The position numbers were made by a program, and so were the translations under genes. Below are positions 7,874 through 17,757 of a stretch of 27,005 nucleotides of DNA, piece after piece. The stretch is taken from positions 1 through 27,005 of the forward strand of contig JASHQT010000147.1 of the NCBI GenBank assembly GCA_030039005.1, given 5' to 3'. This DNA is from Bryobacteraceae bacterium (GTDB lineage: Bacteria > Acidobacteriota > Terriglobia > Bryobacterales > Bryobacteraceae). The notes under the pieces are model-generated. The model made no database searches. It saw only the letters and a program-made list of their open reading frames with translations, and was not told the origin of the DNA. Each line of letters starts with the position of its first letter. The first letter of the stretch is position 1.

Positions 7874-8242
7874 GTGCAACGGCTCGTGTTAAACGAGATC
7901 AGCGACGATTTCGAGAACGTGGATCAGATCATTTTTCCAAAGGTTGCCGAGACAGGCGCAAAGTGCGGGCTTACGATCGAGCGTTCGGAGATCGTACAGG
8001 CTTTGAGCCAGTTGGTTGCAGCAAGGCTCGCGAAGGCATCCAGGCTAAGTCCCTGGCCGGGAGACCCATCCGCTGGCGAGCTATCAGGCATGCCGCCGAT
8101 GGATGTAGTCCAAGAGGACTTCAGGACCTACTTCTATATCACGAAAGCGGGAATGGACGTTCACCTGGCCGAGGACGATTGGTGGCCATTCGATGACGAC
8201 GATGACAATCATCTCAAGCCTGGCTGGCGGCTCTCGGATTAA
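7874..8242 (+). CDS. Small acidic hypothetical protein
   Basis: I do not recognise a named family. The encoded protein is about 122 residues from a GTG at 7874. The reading frame looks protein-like upstream too: codons from 7856 read ATA-Thr-Arg-Ser-Glu-Phe before VQRLVLNEISDDFENVDQII. An ATA at 7856 may be a mutated ATG or a rare start, which would add six residues. The middle part (GLTIERSEIVQALSQLVAARLAKASRLS) looks like a small helical or winged-helix segment. The tail is strongly acidic (AEDDWWPFDDDDDN). There is no signal peptide or membrane segment, so it is probably cytoplasmic. It follows the TPR gene by about 36 bases and may share its transcript. Confidence 0.6.
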   Translation: MQRLVLNEISDDFENVDQIIFPKVAETGAKCGLTIERSEIVQALSQLVAARLAKASRLSPWPGDPSAGELSGMPPMDVVQEDFRTYFYITKAGMDVHLAEDDWWPFDDDDDNHLKPGWRLSD

Positions 8243-8382
8243 TTCGACCTGCCGGTGTTCAGGTTCGATCCGGCCGCTCCGGGGCGTGCACTGCGAAAAC
8301 GTTACTCGAAACTGTGCAACTCAAGGTGAAAACCAGCAGTCTAATGTGGGTAAGTAGTGGCATGCGCGCCCAAAAACAATCC

Positions 8383-8412
8383 CTGACAGTTACGTTAACT
8401 AACTGCTAGGAT
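8383..8412 (+). promoter_or_regulatory. Candidate promoter with internal palindrome upstream of sqdB
   Basis: CTGACA at 8383-8388 (five of six to the -35 consensus) is followed after 18 bases by TAGGAT at 8407-8412 (four of six to the -10 consensus). Between them lies the inverted repeat CAGTTA-CGTTAAC-TAACTG at 8387-8405, placed where a repressor would block polymerase. AGGTGA at 8460-8465 is the likely ribosome site for the ATG at 8475. The rest of 8243-8474 shows no gene. Confidence 0.4.
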
Positions 8413-8432
8413 GATTTTAGACAACCGAGTGA

Positions 8433-9692
<1,260 letters not shown>

Positions 9693-9708
9693 CGGGAGAC
9701 AACTCAAA

Positions 9709-11628
9709 TTGTGCGGCATAGCCGGCTTTACCCATCTGCGTCGCGCGGCGGTGCCCGGCCGGATTGACGATGCGGTGGCGAGCATCGTCCATCGCGGACC
9801 GAATCAGCAAGGAATATTCGAATCCGAAACCGTTTCGCTCGGCGCGGCGCGGCTGAAGATCATTGACGTCGAGGGCGGCGACCAGCCCATCCGCTCCGAG
9901 GATGGCGACGCGGTGATCGTCTTCAACGGAGAGATCTACAATCATCTCGAACTACGCCGCGAGCTGGAGCAGCGCGGCTACCGCTTTCACTCGCGCAGCG
10001 ACACCGAGACGGTTCTCAACGCATTCCTCGAGTGGGACACGGACTGTTTTGCGCGCCTGCGCGGCATGTTCGCCGTAGCGCTGTGGTCGGAGAGCGAGCG
10101 CCGCCTGGTTCTCGCTCGGGATCGCATGGGCATTAAGCCGCTGTACATCAAGCGGCGGGGCGAGGATCTGTACTTCGGATCGGAGCTGAAAGCCATCCTG
10201 GTGCATCCCGAGGTCGAGCGCTGCCTGAGCGCCGAAGGCCTGGATTGTTATTTGTCGCTGAACTACGTACCCGCGCCCTGGACGTTGGTGGAGGGCATCG
10301 AAAAGCTGCTCCCCGGACAGTGGATGGAGTGGCGCCGTGGCGCGGTGCGGGCCGAGCGCTATTGGCTTTTGCCGCGCGGCGAGCCGGCGAACTGGACGCC
10401 GCAAACCGCCGAGGCAGAGTTGGATCGTTTATTGAAGCAGTCCGTGCGCGAGCATCTGGTGTCGGACGTGCCGCTGAGCGTGTGGTTGAGCGGCGGCCTG
10501 GATTCCTCCAGCCTGGTGCATTACGCAGTCGAGGCCTCCAGTTCGCGTCTGAAGACTTTTTCCATTACCTTTCACGGCCAAAGCTTTGACGAAGGCGATT
10601 ACGTGCGCCAGGTAGCGGAGCGCTACGGGACCGATCACACCGAGCTGGACCTCAATCCCGAGCAGGATCTCGCCGGGGCCATCGGGGAGCTAGCCTATTA
10701 CTGCGACGAGCCCAACGCCGATTCGGGTGCGCTGCCGGTGTGGTTCCTCTCGCGACTCACCAAAGCCAGCGCGACCGTGGCGCTGAGCGGAGAAGGCGCC
10801 GACGAGCTGTTCGGCGGATATCTGATGCAACGCGCCAGTTTGCTCGCGAGCCGGGTGCGGCGCTTGCCATCGCCCGTGCTGCGGGGCATGCACGCGATCG
10901 CGCGGCGTTGGCCGGTATCGAACGACAAGATCGGGTTCGATTACAAGCTGAAGCGCTTCCTGGAAGGCTGCCTGCTATCGCCCGCGCGCGCTCATCTGTA
11001 CTGGAGCGGCTCGTTCGACGATCGCCAGCGCGGCTCGCTGGTGCGGCCGATGCTCCCCGCTGCGCTCAATTCGATTGTTCAGGAACTGGCCGCGGAAGGC
11101 GATCGCCTGCCCGCGTTTCTGTGGTTCGATCAGAAGTACTTTCTTCCGGACAACATCCTGACCAAAGTGGATCACACCAGCATGGCGCACGCCATCGAAG
11201 TGCGGCCGCCGTTCCTCGATCATCGTATCGTGGAATTCGCGAGCTCACTGCGCGCGGACATGAAAATCCAGGGCTCGAGACAAAAAGTGATTTTAAGGAA
11301 CCTGATGCGCGGGAAATTGTCGCCGGCCATCCTGAATCGAAAGAAAATTGGTTTCGATATTCCCGCGCACGAGTGGTTTCGGGGTCCGCTTCGGCCGTTG
11401 ATCGAAGAAGCGGTGGCGTTCGCTGCGGCGCACCATTCCGGTTTCTTCCAGATTTCGGCCATCAAAGCGGACCTGCGGGCGCATCTCGAGCGGCGCGCCA
11501 ACCTGGGTTACCACCTATGGGGACTGATGACACTGTTCTTGTGGATGAAAAAATGGGGAATCGAGACCCGGACGCCGGCGGTCTCGGCGCGTCCAACGCT
11601 GGAAAAAGTTTTCACTACCACAGCCTGA
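9709..11628 (+). CDS. AsnB-type glutamine-dependent amidotransferase (asparagine synthase family)
   Basis: The start is TTG at 9709, because the product must begin MCGIAG with Cys2 as the glutaminase nucleophile; GGGAG lies ten bases upstream. The 639-residue protein has an N-terminal class II glutaminase domain (HRGP at 28-31, NGEIYNH at 73-79, RDRMGIKPLY) and a C-terminal ATP-pyrophosphatase domain. The latter shows SGGLDSS at 261-267 and SGEGADELFGG at 360-370. The family makes asparagine, but many members inside polysaccharide clusters amidate sugars or other carboxylates. The position between sqdB and an ArnT-like glycosyltransferase favours such a biosynthetic role over plain asparagine synthesis; this is inference. 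The gene follows sqdB by 16 bases and overlaps the next gene by about 76 bases. Confidence 0.93.
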   Translation: MCGIAGFTHLRRAAVPGRIDDAVASIVHRGPNQQGIFESETVSLGAARLKIIDVEGGDQPIRSEDGDAVIVFNGEIYNHLELRRELEQRGYRFHSRSDTETVLNAFLEWDTDCFARLRGMFAVALWSESERRLVLARDRMGIKPLYIKRRGEDLYFGSELKAILVHPEVERCLSAEGLDCYLSLNYVPAPWTLVEGIEKLLPGQWMEWRRGAVRAERYWLLPRGEPANWTPQTAEAELDRLLKQSVREHLVSDVPLSVWLSGGLDSSSLVHYAVEASSSRLKTFSITFHGQSFDEGDYVRQVAERYGTDHTELDLNPEQDLAGAIGELAYYCDEPNADSGALPVWFLSRLTKASATVALSGEGADELFGGYLMQRASLLASRVRRLPSPVLRGMHAIARRWPVSNDKIGFDYKLKRFLEGCLLSPARAHLYWSGSFDDRQRGSLVRPMLPAALNSIVQELAAEGDRLPAFLWFDQKYFLPDNILTKVDHTSMAHAIEVRPPFLDHRIVEFASSLRADMKIQGSRQKVILRNLMRGKLSPAILNRKKIGFDIPAHEWFRGPLRPLIEEAVAFAAAHHSGFFQISAIKADLRAHLERRANLGYHLWGLMTLFLWMKKWGIETRTPAVSARPTLEKVFTTTA

Positions 11629-13394
11629 TCGTTTTGCTGATTGCCGCCGCGATTTTCGTGGGCTGCATGATCTCGCCCCCGTCTCTCATGGACGACGTGG
11701 ATGCCGTGCAGGCGCAAATCGCGCATAATATGCTCCTCTCCGGCGATTACGTGACAGCGCGCCTCGACGGTGTCCCGTATCTTGAAAAAGCGCCGCTGAT
11801 TTACTGGCTGATGGCAGGCTCTTTCAAAATGTTCGGTGTATCGGACTGGGCCGCGCGCATTCCCATGGTTCTCGCGGCGCTGGCGCTGGTATGGCTGACC
11901 GCCACGTTCGGTAACTGGGCCTTCGGCCGCCGCGCGGGATTCTACGCGGGCCTCGCGATGGCCACCTGTTTCGGGCTTTTTCTATTCACCCGCATTCTAA
12001 TTCCCGACGTGCTGCTGACGGCGAGCATCGCGCTGTCGATGTGGGCATTCTTGCGGGCGATCGATGAGACCGAGCCGCGGCAGCGCTGGTGGGCCTTGGT
12101 GCTGGCGGCGAGTCTGGGAACCAGCCTGCTTTTGAAGAGCCTGGTCGGTGTCGTTTTCCCGGTGGCCGCAGCCCTGATTTATCTGGGCCTCACGGGGCAG
12201 TTGTTGCAGGCCAAGGTATGGCGCGCGCTGCATCCTGCGAGCGGCCTGCTGGTGGCGCTGGCGATCGCGGCGCCGTGGCATGTCCTGGCCACGTTGCGCA
12301 ATCCTCCGTATTTCGAGTTCACTATGCGCAGCGCGCCCGGAGAATATCACGGATTTCTCTGGTTTTATTTCATTAACGAGCAATTGCTGCGCTTTTTGAA
12401 CATGCGCTATCCGCGCGATTACGATACCGTTCCACGCCTGTATTTCTGGCTGTTCCATTTGCTGTGGCTGTTTCCCTGGAGCGTCTACTTGCCGGCCGTG
12501 GCGAAGTTGAGCTTCAAGCCTCTGGACCGGGCAGGGAAGACGCGGCTGCTCGCGCTCTGCTGGACGGGGTTCATCCTGGTGTTTTTCACGTTTTCGACCA
12601 CCCAGGAATATTATTCGATGCCCTGCTATCCGGCGCTTGCGCTGCTATTGGGATCGGCCATGGCGGCGGGCGGCAATTGGATTCGCTACGGCACGCGCGC
12701 CCTGTGCGGCATTTTTCTGGCTGCCGCAGCGACTGTTCTAACGCTGTATTTTCTCGCCTGGCACCTGCCCACGCCCGGCGACATTTCGCAGGCGCTCACT
12801 TCCAATCCCGCGGCCTACAAGCTTTCCCTCGGGCACATGGAAGACCTGACCATCGCTTCGTTCGCCTATCTTCGATGGCCGCTGCTGCTGGCTGCGGCGG
12901 CGTTCTTGATCGGAGCGGCCGGAACTCTGCGCGCTCAGGGGCAGCGCGCGTTCCTCGCGATCGCGCTGATGTCGGTGGTCTTTTTCCAGGCTGCGCGGAT
13001 GGCGATGGCGGCGTTTGATCCGTTCCTTTCCTCGCGCCCGCTGGCCAATGCGTTGCTGCGCTCGCCCCAGGGCAAGCTGATTGTGGACCATCACTACTAT
13101 TGGTTTTCCTCGGTGCTGTTTTATACGAATGCCGAGAACCAGCAGGGCGTCCTGCTTCTGAACGGGCGCTTCATGAACCTGGTATACGGTTCGTATGCTC
13201 CCGGGGCGCCGGACCCGTTCATCGATGATGCGCAATGGAAGACCCTGTGGCTGAGGCCGGAGCGCTATTATCTGGTGATCAAGGAGGAGTCGGTCGGCCG
13301 GCTTAAGAAATTAGTCGACCCTCAGGCGTTCACCGTGGTGACCGAAAGCGGCGGCAAACTGCTGCTGACCAATCATCCGCTTTCGGGCACGTGA
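11553..13394 (+). CDS. ArnT/PMT-type membrane glycosyltransferase
   Basis: These enzymes sit in the inner membrane and move a sugar from a polyprenyl-phosphate carrier onto lipid A, protein or another acceptor on the outer face. From the ATG at 11553 the protein has 613 residues. The first membrane helix (SLIVLLIAAAIFVGCM) is followed by the family's first periplasmic loop: DDVDAVQAQIAHNMLLSGDY, then VTARLDGVPYLEKAPLIYWL with the acidic catalytic motif. Roughly ten or more further helices follow, including LYFWLFHLLWLFPWSVYLPA. The C-terminal 170 residues are soluble. The frame is open far upstream to 10740, but that part is shadow of asnB. An ATG at 11517 is also possible. The 76-base overlap with asnB points to coupled translation. 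The acceptor is unknown; sulfoquinovose transfer is a guess from context. Confidence 0.87.
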   Translation: MGNRDPDAGGLGASNAGKSFHYHSLIVLLIAAAIFVGCMISPPSLMDDVDAVQAQIAHNMLLSGDYVTARLDGVPYLEKAPLIYWLMAGSFKMFGVSDWAARIPMVLAALALVWLTATFGNWAFGRRAGFYAGLAMATCFGLFLFTRILIPDVLLTASIALSMWAFLRAIDETEPRQRWWALVLAASLGTSLLLKSLVGVVFPVAAALIYLGLTGQLLQAKVWRALHPASGLLVALAIAAPWHVLATLRNPPYFEFTMRSAPGEYHGFLWFYFINEQLLRFLNMRYPRDYDTVPRLYFWLFHLLWLFPWSVYLPAVAKLSFKPLDRAGKTRLLALCWTGFILVFFTFSTTQEYYSMPCYPALALLLGSAMAAGGNWIRYGTRALCGIFLAAAATVLTLYFLAWHLPTPGDISQALTSNPAAYKLSLGHMEDLTIASFAYLRWPLLLAAAAFLIGAAGTLRAQGQRAFLAIALMSVVFFQAARMAMAAFDPFLSSRPLANALLRSPQGKLIVDHHYYWFSSVLFYTNAENQQGVLLLNGRFMNLVYGSYAPGAPDPFIDDAQWKTLWLRPERYYLVIKEESVGRLKKLVDPQAFTVVTESGGKLLLTNHPLSGT

Positions 13395-13412
13395 AGTAAA
13401 GCGAAAACAGCG

Positions 13413-13631
13413 CTAGGCTGCCGTATCGATCTCCACCACCCCTGCGAAACTCGACGGTGACGGAATAGGGAGTCCTTCTTCGCGTAGACCTTCTAGATGA
13501 AGTTCGACGGCCTCCTGAATCAGTTGCTCCACTTCGTCTCGCGAGTCGCCAACCGTTATCACACCGGGCAGGTCCGGAACATACGCTCCCCAAGACGCCG
13601 GACCCTTTTCATAGATGACCGTGTACTTCAT
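13413..13631 (-). CDS. hicB: HicB-family antitoxin
   Basis: The 72-residue protein has the partial RNase H-like fold of HicB: KYTVIYEKGPASWGAYVPDL, then PGVITVGDSRDEVEQLIQEA and VELHLEGLREEGLPIPSP. HicB neutralises the HicA mRNA interferase by direct binding and often represses the operon. No C-terminal DNA-binding helix-turn-helix is visible, as in the short HicB type. The ATG at 13631 overlaps the ancestral hicA stop as ATGA and is preceded by an AGAGGAGA ribosome site. The gene itself looks intact, but the toxin gene before it is frameshifted. It converges with the glycosyltransferase gene, 18 bases away. Confidence 0.92.
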   Translation of the reverse strand: MKYTVIYEKGPASWGAYVPDLPGVITVGDSRDEVEQLIQEAVELHLEGLREEGLPIPSPSSFAGVVEIDTAA

Positions 13632-13827
13632 TTCTCCTCTTTGCGTTCGAGTCCGATGCTGCGCAGGATCGCCTTGAGCGTCCCCGCGGCACGTCCTTGC
13701 CTAGCTGTCCAGGCACGGTGACCACCATGCCCTTGGTCGGGTGCCGAAACTGGCGATGACTGCCCTTCGTCTTCTTGAGTCGCCAGCCCGCAGTTTCCAG
13801 CATTCCGATCAGGTCCCTGACCTTCAT
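13628..13827 (-). pseudogene. hicA: HicA-family toxin, frameshifted near the C-terminus
   Basis: The frame starts at the ATG 13827 with MKVRDLIGMLETAGWRLKKT and KGSHRQFRHPTKGMVVTVPG, the double-stranded-RNA-binding-like HicA fold with its catalytic His in GSHRQF. After GQLGKDV (codon 46, near 13690) the frame goes wrong and runs to a stop at 13609 with no family likeness. In the neighbouring frame the expected ending appears: AGTLKAILRSIGLERKEEK, then TGA at 13630-13628 overlapping the hicB ATG. One missing base at about 13687-13689 (GTG CC-GCG GGG instead of GTG CCG GCG GGG) explains it. The lost part is the final helix, so the toxin is probably inactive or altered. A sequence error is a fair alternative. 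The gene lies 33 bases after the SMP-30-like gene on the same strand. Confidence 0.85.
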
Positions 13828-13860
13828 CCTATCCCGTCTGGCCCAAGCCCCCGCCTGGCG

Positions 13861-14910
13861 CTACTTGCCGCGCCCCTTCGGTCCCACCGCGATCATATCG
13901 AGCGCGATAATCCAATCTTTGTTCTGCCCGTTGTCGCGCGACACCGCATACAGCGTCTTGCGGTCCGGTCCACTGAACGCGACGCTGATGACATCGCGCG
14001 GCGTGGGAATCACTCCCAGATTCTTGCCGTCGGGCGCGATCACGTTGATGCCGCCGTTGCTGGTTACATAAATGCGCCCTTCGGAATCGAAGGTACTGCC
14101 GTCGCCTCCGAAGCCGCCGCCCTGGAGCTTGGCGAACTCGCGCTGGTTGGTGAGCGAGCCGTTCTTCTGCACGTCGAACTCGACCAGCGTTGGCCCGTTG
14201 GTGACGAACAGATGTTTTTCATCCGGGCTCAGAACGATGCCGTTGGTGAAAAGATTGTCGCTGTATTTCGTGACTTTGCCCTCCGGGTCCGCGTAGAATA
14301 CGTTGCCCAGCGTGAAATACGCGCCGCCTTTGCTCGTGGCCGTCAGGTCATTGAGCGCGCCCCCCAGGCAATCGATGGGATCGCCGTTCACGCTGTTGGT
14401 GAGCGTCTTATGCTTCGGCTCCAGTTCCTCGATGGATTCGTGCAGTCCGCGGTTGTTGACGAACAACGCGCCCTTGGAGTTGAACGCCAGCGCGCCGCTG
14501 GTGTTGAGCCCCGTGTATGCGACCGACGTCTTGCCGTCCTTGTCCAGCTTGATCACCTGGCTGTTGTCGTTCTGCGCGAGAAGGATGCCGCCGTCCTTGG
14601 TGGCCACGATGCCGTCGGCGTTATTGCCGTCCACTTCCCATACTTCTTTCCACTGCTGTCCCGCGGCCACCACGCCGGGGATCTCCGAAGTTTCCTTGGG
14701 GCGCGAGATCTCGCTTGCCGCCGGGCGTGGGAAGGGGCGCGGCGCGGGCGGCGGCACTTTGCAGGTCTTCAGCAGCTCCGGTTCCTTCGCGTCGCGCGGT
14801 GCTTGCACGCCGGGGCCGGTGGTTTTTCCGGCGGGCAACGGGCTTTGGCCGAAGGCGGCAATGGCTCCGAGTCCTCCCAAAAGGATCGCGAATGTCGATA
14901 TCGATTTCAT
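13861..14910 (-). CDS. Secreted SMP-30/gluconolactonase-like beta-propeller protein
   Basis: The 349-residue protein starts with a signal peptide (STFAILLGGLGAIAAFGQ). A Pro-rich linker precedes a six-bladed beta-propeller of the SMP-30/gluconolactonase/LRE type from about residue 85. Family blocks are NADGIVATKDGGILLAQNDN, GALNDLTATSKGGAYFT (metal-ligand Asn), NGIVLSPDEKHLFVTN (second Asn), DGSTFDSEGRIYVTSN (catalytic Asp) and GGINVIAPDGKNLGVIPTPR. Such enzymes hydrolyse sugar lactones or similar esters with a Ca/Zn ion; the substrate here is unknown. It is likely periplasmic. AGGAAG lies eight bases before the ATG. It is 58 bases downstream of the ADOP operon on the same strand and may be read from it or from its own promoter. 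Confidence 0.85.
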   Translation of the reverse strand: MKSISTFAILLGGLGAIAAFGQSPLPAGKTTGPGVQAPRDAKEPELLKTCKVPPPAPRPFPRPAASEISRPKETSEIPGVVAAGQQWKEVWEVDGNNADGIVATKDGGILLAQNDNSQVIKLDKDGKTSVAYTGLNTSGALAFNSKGALFVNNRGLHESIEELEPKHKTLTNSVNGDPIDCLGGALNDLTATSKGGAYFTLGNVFYADPEGKVTKYSDNLFTNGIVLSPDEKHLFVTNGPTLVEFDVQKNGSLTNQREFAKLQGGGFGGDGSTFDSEGRIYVTSNGGINVIAPDGKNLGVIPTPRDVISVAFSGPDRKTLYAVSRDNGQNKDWIIALDMIAVGPKGRGK

Positions 14911-14968
14911 GTTGGTCTTCCTTTTCCGCGTTCCAGAATATCAGGATTGGGAAGACCGTATCGATGGA

Positions 14969-17410
14969 TCAAATTCGCAGCGCCGCCATGGGGTCGATGC
15001 TCGCGGCGCGGCGCGCGGGGATGTATGCGGCGGCGAGAGAAATCGAAAGGAACAACAACGCGATTCCGGCGAAAGTAGCAGGATCCGTCGCGCTGACGTG
15101 GAATAGCAGCGTGGTGGCCAGGCGCGTGAGCGCGAACGCGGCGCCGAGTCCCAGCGCAATTCCCGTCAGCACCAGGCCCAGCGCCTGGCGAGTGACCAAC
15201 CACAGAATGTCTCCGCGATCCGCTCCGAGCGCCCGTCGAATCCCGACCTCGTGCGTGCGTTGCGCTACTGAGTAACTGATGACACCGTAAATTCCGATCA
15301 ACGCCAGCAGCAGCGCCACTCCTGCAAACGATTCCAGCAAAACCATCAACAGATGGCGCTGGCCCACTCGCGCCTCGACGAGATCCTCCATCGTTTGTAT
15401 GTCAGCGATCGTTTGATCGCTGTCCAAGGTTTGCACCTCGCGGCGAATGGCGCGCGTCAATTGCAACGGGTCGCCCGCGGTTCTGACCACGAACAACGCC
15501 GATTGCGGCGATCCCTGCCGGAACGTGTCATATACCGTGCCGGGCCAGTAGTTGCCTTCGAGCGCCTGATGCACGTCTGCCACGACGCCGACGACCTCGG
15601 CGGGCTTCAGGGTGAGTCCACCGACGATGAGCCGCTGGCCCACTGGATCCAGGCCGCGCGGATAACTGGGCCAGACTTGGCGGGCCAGGCTTTCATCGAT
15701 CACCACTGCGCGTTGCGTATCCTCGCGATCTTGTGCGTTGAAGTCACGGCCGCGCTTGAGGGGAATGCCGAGCGTGCGGAAATATCCCGGCGTGACGGCC
15801 GTGATTTGTTCGATGGGCCGCTCGTTGAGCTTGAGCAACGGCAGCGCGGCGTTTTGGACAGGCGTTCCCGGTTCCGGCATCATCGGGAGCACCGATGCCC
15901 CTGCGCCACTCCGCACGCCCGGAAATTGTTCGAGCGCGCGAATGAGATTTTCCGAAAAATCGGATCGCTTCGGATCAGTGTCGTAGCGTAACGGCGGAAG
16001 CGTGACCCGGAACGTGAGCAGGTGGGATGGATCGAAGCCCAGATCCACGCTGCGCAAATGCGCGATGCTTTCCACCAACAGTGCGGCGCCAATGAGCAAC
16101 ACAACCGAGAGCGCGATTTGTCCCGCCACCAGCGCGCCGCGTAAGCTGAAGGCCGCCATGGCGCGCCTCGGGATCCCCATATGTGCTGCTTCGCCGCTGG
16201 CCCGCAATGCCGCGTTCAGATCCGTGCGGGAGGCGCTCCACGCCGGCGCCAAGCCGAACGCGATGCCGGTAGCGATGGCGAGCGCGGCGCTGAAGGCGAG
16301 CACGATTCCATCCAGATGAATTTCTCCGGCGCGCGGCAGATCGAAAGCCGTGATCTTCGGAATCGCGCGAACACTCCAGGCCGCGAGCAGCAGGCCGAGC
16401 GCGCCACCGGCGACGGACAAGAGAACGCTCTCGGCGAGAAGCTGGCGGATCAGACGGCCGCGTCCCGCCCCCAGCGCCGACCGCACGGCAAACTCGCGCG
16501 TCCGCCCGCCGCCTCGCGCCATCAGCAGACCCGCCACGTTGGCGCAGGCGATCAGCAGCACCAGGCCCACTGCGCCGGATAACATCCACAGCATCGTTTT
16601 GACGTTCGCCACCAATTTATCCTTCATCGGCAGCACTTCGCGAGGCTGCGGTTTGGCGTCGAGCATGGCGGGATGCGCCAGTGCGTATCGATGCCGCAGC
16701 ACGTGCATCTCAGCATCGGCCTGTTCAATCGTGACACCCGGTTTCAGGAGGCCGAATAGCGCTAAGTACGGGCTCAACGCGCGGGACCTCGCCGGAATCA
16801 GCGGCTCTTCGGTGGGCGCGGTCATCCAGATGTCGAGATCGGGAAGCGGAAACGCGAAATGCGGCGGAAGAACGCCGATGACGGTGTACTCAGCGGCATC
16901 GAGCGCGGCAGTTTTTCCGGCGATGTGCGGATCTCCCGCGAAGCGCCGCTGCCAAAGCTCGGCGCTGATCATCGCAACGGGTGCTCCGCCCGCCGCATCT
17001 TCCTCCGCGCGAAAGCTGCGTCCTAGGATGGGCTGCACGCCGACAGCGCTCAGGAAATCGGCCGACACCCGGACGCCCTTCAGCACTTCCGGTTCGGCCC
17101 CGCCTGAGAGCGTCACGTTCTCCGGTCCCACATACACTCCGAGCACGGCGTAGGAGCGCGCGGCAGCCTTCGCCTCGGCAAAGCGCGTAGGCGTTGCGCC
17201 CGTCGAGAAGCTGACCAACCGTCCGGCGTCACGATATTCGAGCGGCTTCAACAACACCGCGCGAATCACCGTGAACATCGCTGTGTTGGCGCCGATCGCG
17301 AGTGCGAGAGTGAGAATCGCCGTTACGGGAAACGCTGGCTTGGCCAACATGCTGCGCAGCGCGTAGCGCGCGTCCAGAGAAAACGACTCCAACAACGCAA
17401 TCTCGTTCAT
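14969..17410 (-). CDS. ADOP-type permease with two MacB/FtsX units (without N-terminal prefix domain)
   Basis: From the ATG at 17410 the protein has 813 residues. It contains two repeats of the MacB periplasmic core plus FtsX membrane module. The first unit begins [24 protein letters not shown] and ends around the helices [20 protein letters not shown] and [20 protein letters not shown]. The second starts near [20 protein letters not shown] and ends [20 protein letters not shown]...[20 protein letters not shown]. This is the acidobacterial duplicated orphan permease layout. The 'orphan' refers to the lack of an adjacent ATPase gene, and none is present here. Transported substrates are unknown; MacB relatives work as mechanotransducers rather than classical pores. 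Unlike its partner it lacks the roughly 80-residue N-terminal prefix domain. Its ATG overlaps the padR stop as ATGA. Confidence 0.93.
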   Translation of the reverse strand: MNEIALLESFSLDARYALRSMLAKPAFPVTAILTLALAIGANTAMFTVIRAVLLKPLEYRDAGRLVSFSTGATPTRFAEAKAAARSYAVLGVYVGPENVTLSGGAEPEVLKGVRVSADFLSAVGVQPILGRSFRAEEDAAGGAPVAMISAELWQRRFAGDPHIAGKTAALDAAEYTVIGVLPPHFAFPLPDLDIWMTAPTEEPLIPARSRALSPYLALFGLLKPGVTIEQADAEMHVLRHRYALAHPAMLDAKPQPREVLPMKDKLVANVKTMLWMLSGAVGLVLLIACANVAGLLMARGGGRTREFAVRSALGAGRGRLIRQLLAESVLLSVAGGALGLLLAAWSVRAIPKITAFDLPRAGEIHLDGIVLAFSAALAIATGIAFGLAPAWSASRTDLNAALRASGEAAHMGIPRRAMAAFSLRGALVAGQIALSVVLLIGAALLVESIAHLRSVDLGFDPSHLLTFRVTLPPLRYDTDPKRSDFSENLIRALEQFPGVRSGAGASVLPMMPEPGTPVQNAALPLLKLNERPIEQITAVTPGYFRTLGIPLKRGRDFNAQDREDTQRAVVIDESLARQVWPSYPRGLDPVGQRLIVGGLTLKPAEVVGVVADVHQALEGNYWPGTVYDTFRQGSPQSALFVVRTAGDPLQLTRAIRREVQTLDSDQTIADIQTMEDLVEARVGQRHLLMVLLESFAGVALLLALIGIYGVISYSVAQRTHEVGIRRALGADRGDILWLVTRQALGLVLTGIALGLGAAFALTRLATTLLFHVSATDPATFAGIALLFLSISLAAAYIPARRAASIDPMAALRI

Positions 17411-17757
17411 GCCGGCTCCAGGATCTTGCCGATTGCCGCCGATACCGACCGGTACTGTTCCACTTCTTTCGCCAGTTGTTTGCGTCCGGCAGCGGTGAGT
17501 TGATAGTAGCGCGCGCGGCGATTGCCCTCCGTCTTGCCCCACTCGCCCGTGATCCAGCCTTCCACCAGCAGCCGCTGCAGCGCGGGATACAGCGATCCTT
17601 CTTCCACTAACAAAACGCTCTCCGATCGCTCCTCGATGGAGTTCGCAATTTCGAAGCCGTGCTGGCGCCCGAGGGAGGCAAGCGTCCGCAGGATCAGCAT
17701 GTCCAGCGTGCCTTGAGGAATGGCCTGGCGTTTACCCATCGTTTGTTCTTTACTCAT
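17407..17757 (-). CDS. PadR-family transcriptional regulator
   Basis: The protein has about 116 residues from the ATG at 17757, or 110 from a second ATG at 17739. It shows the PadR winged helix: [40 protein letters not shown], then [20 protein letters not shown] with the wing [19 protein letters not shown]-terminal helix for dimer formation follows. PadR proteins of this type repress nearby transporter genes and release DNA when a ligand binds. The gene is sandwiched between two ADOP permease genes: it overlaps the end of the upstream one and its stop overlaps the next start. The candidate target is the palindrome at 20403-20417 in front of the operon, which would give autoregulation. Confidence 0.94.
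   Translation of the reverse strand: MSKEQTMGKRQAIPQGTLDMLILRTLASLGRQHGFEIANSIEERSESVLLVEEGSLYPALQRLLVEGWITGEWGKTEGNRRARYYQLTAAGRKQLAKEVEQYRSVSAAIGKILEPA

Noticed and set aside
10740..11552. Upstream part of the glycosyltransferase open frame as a fused N-terminal domain
   Set aside because: It is the shifted-frame shadow of asnB, Arg/Ala-rich with no fold pattern; the real protein starts near 11553.
13741..15078. A 445-codon plus-strand open frame
   Set aside because: It is antisense to the SMP-30-like gene and runs across hicA and the ADOP end; no protein-like features.
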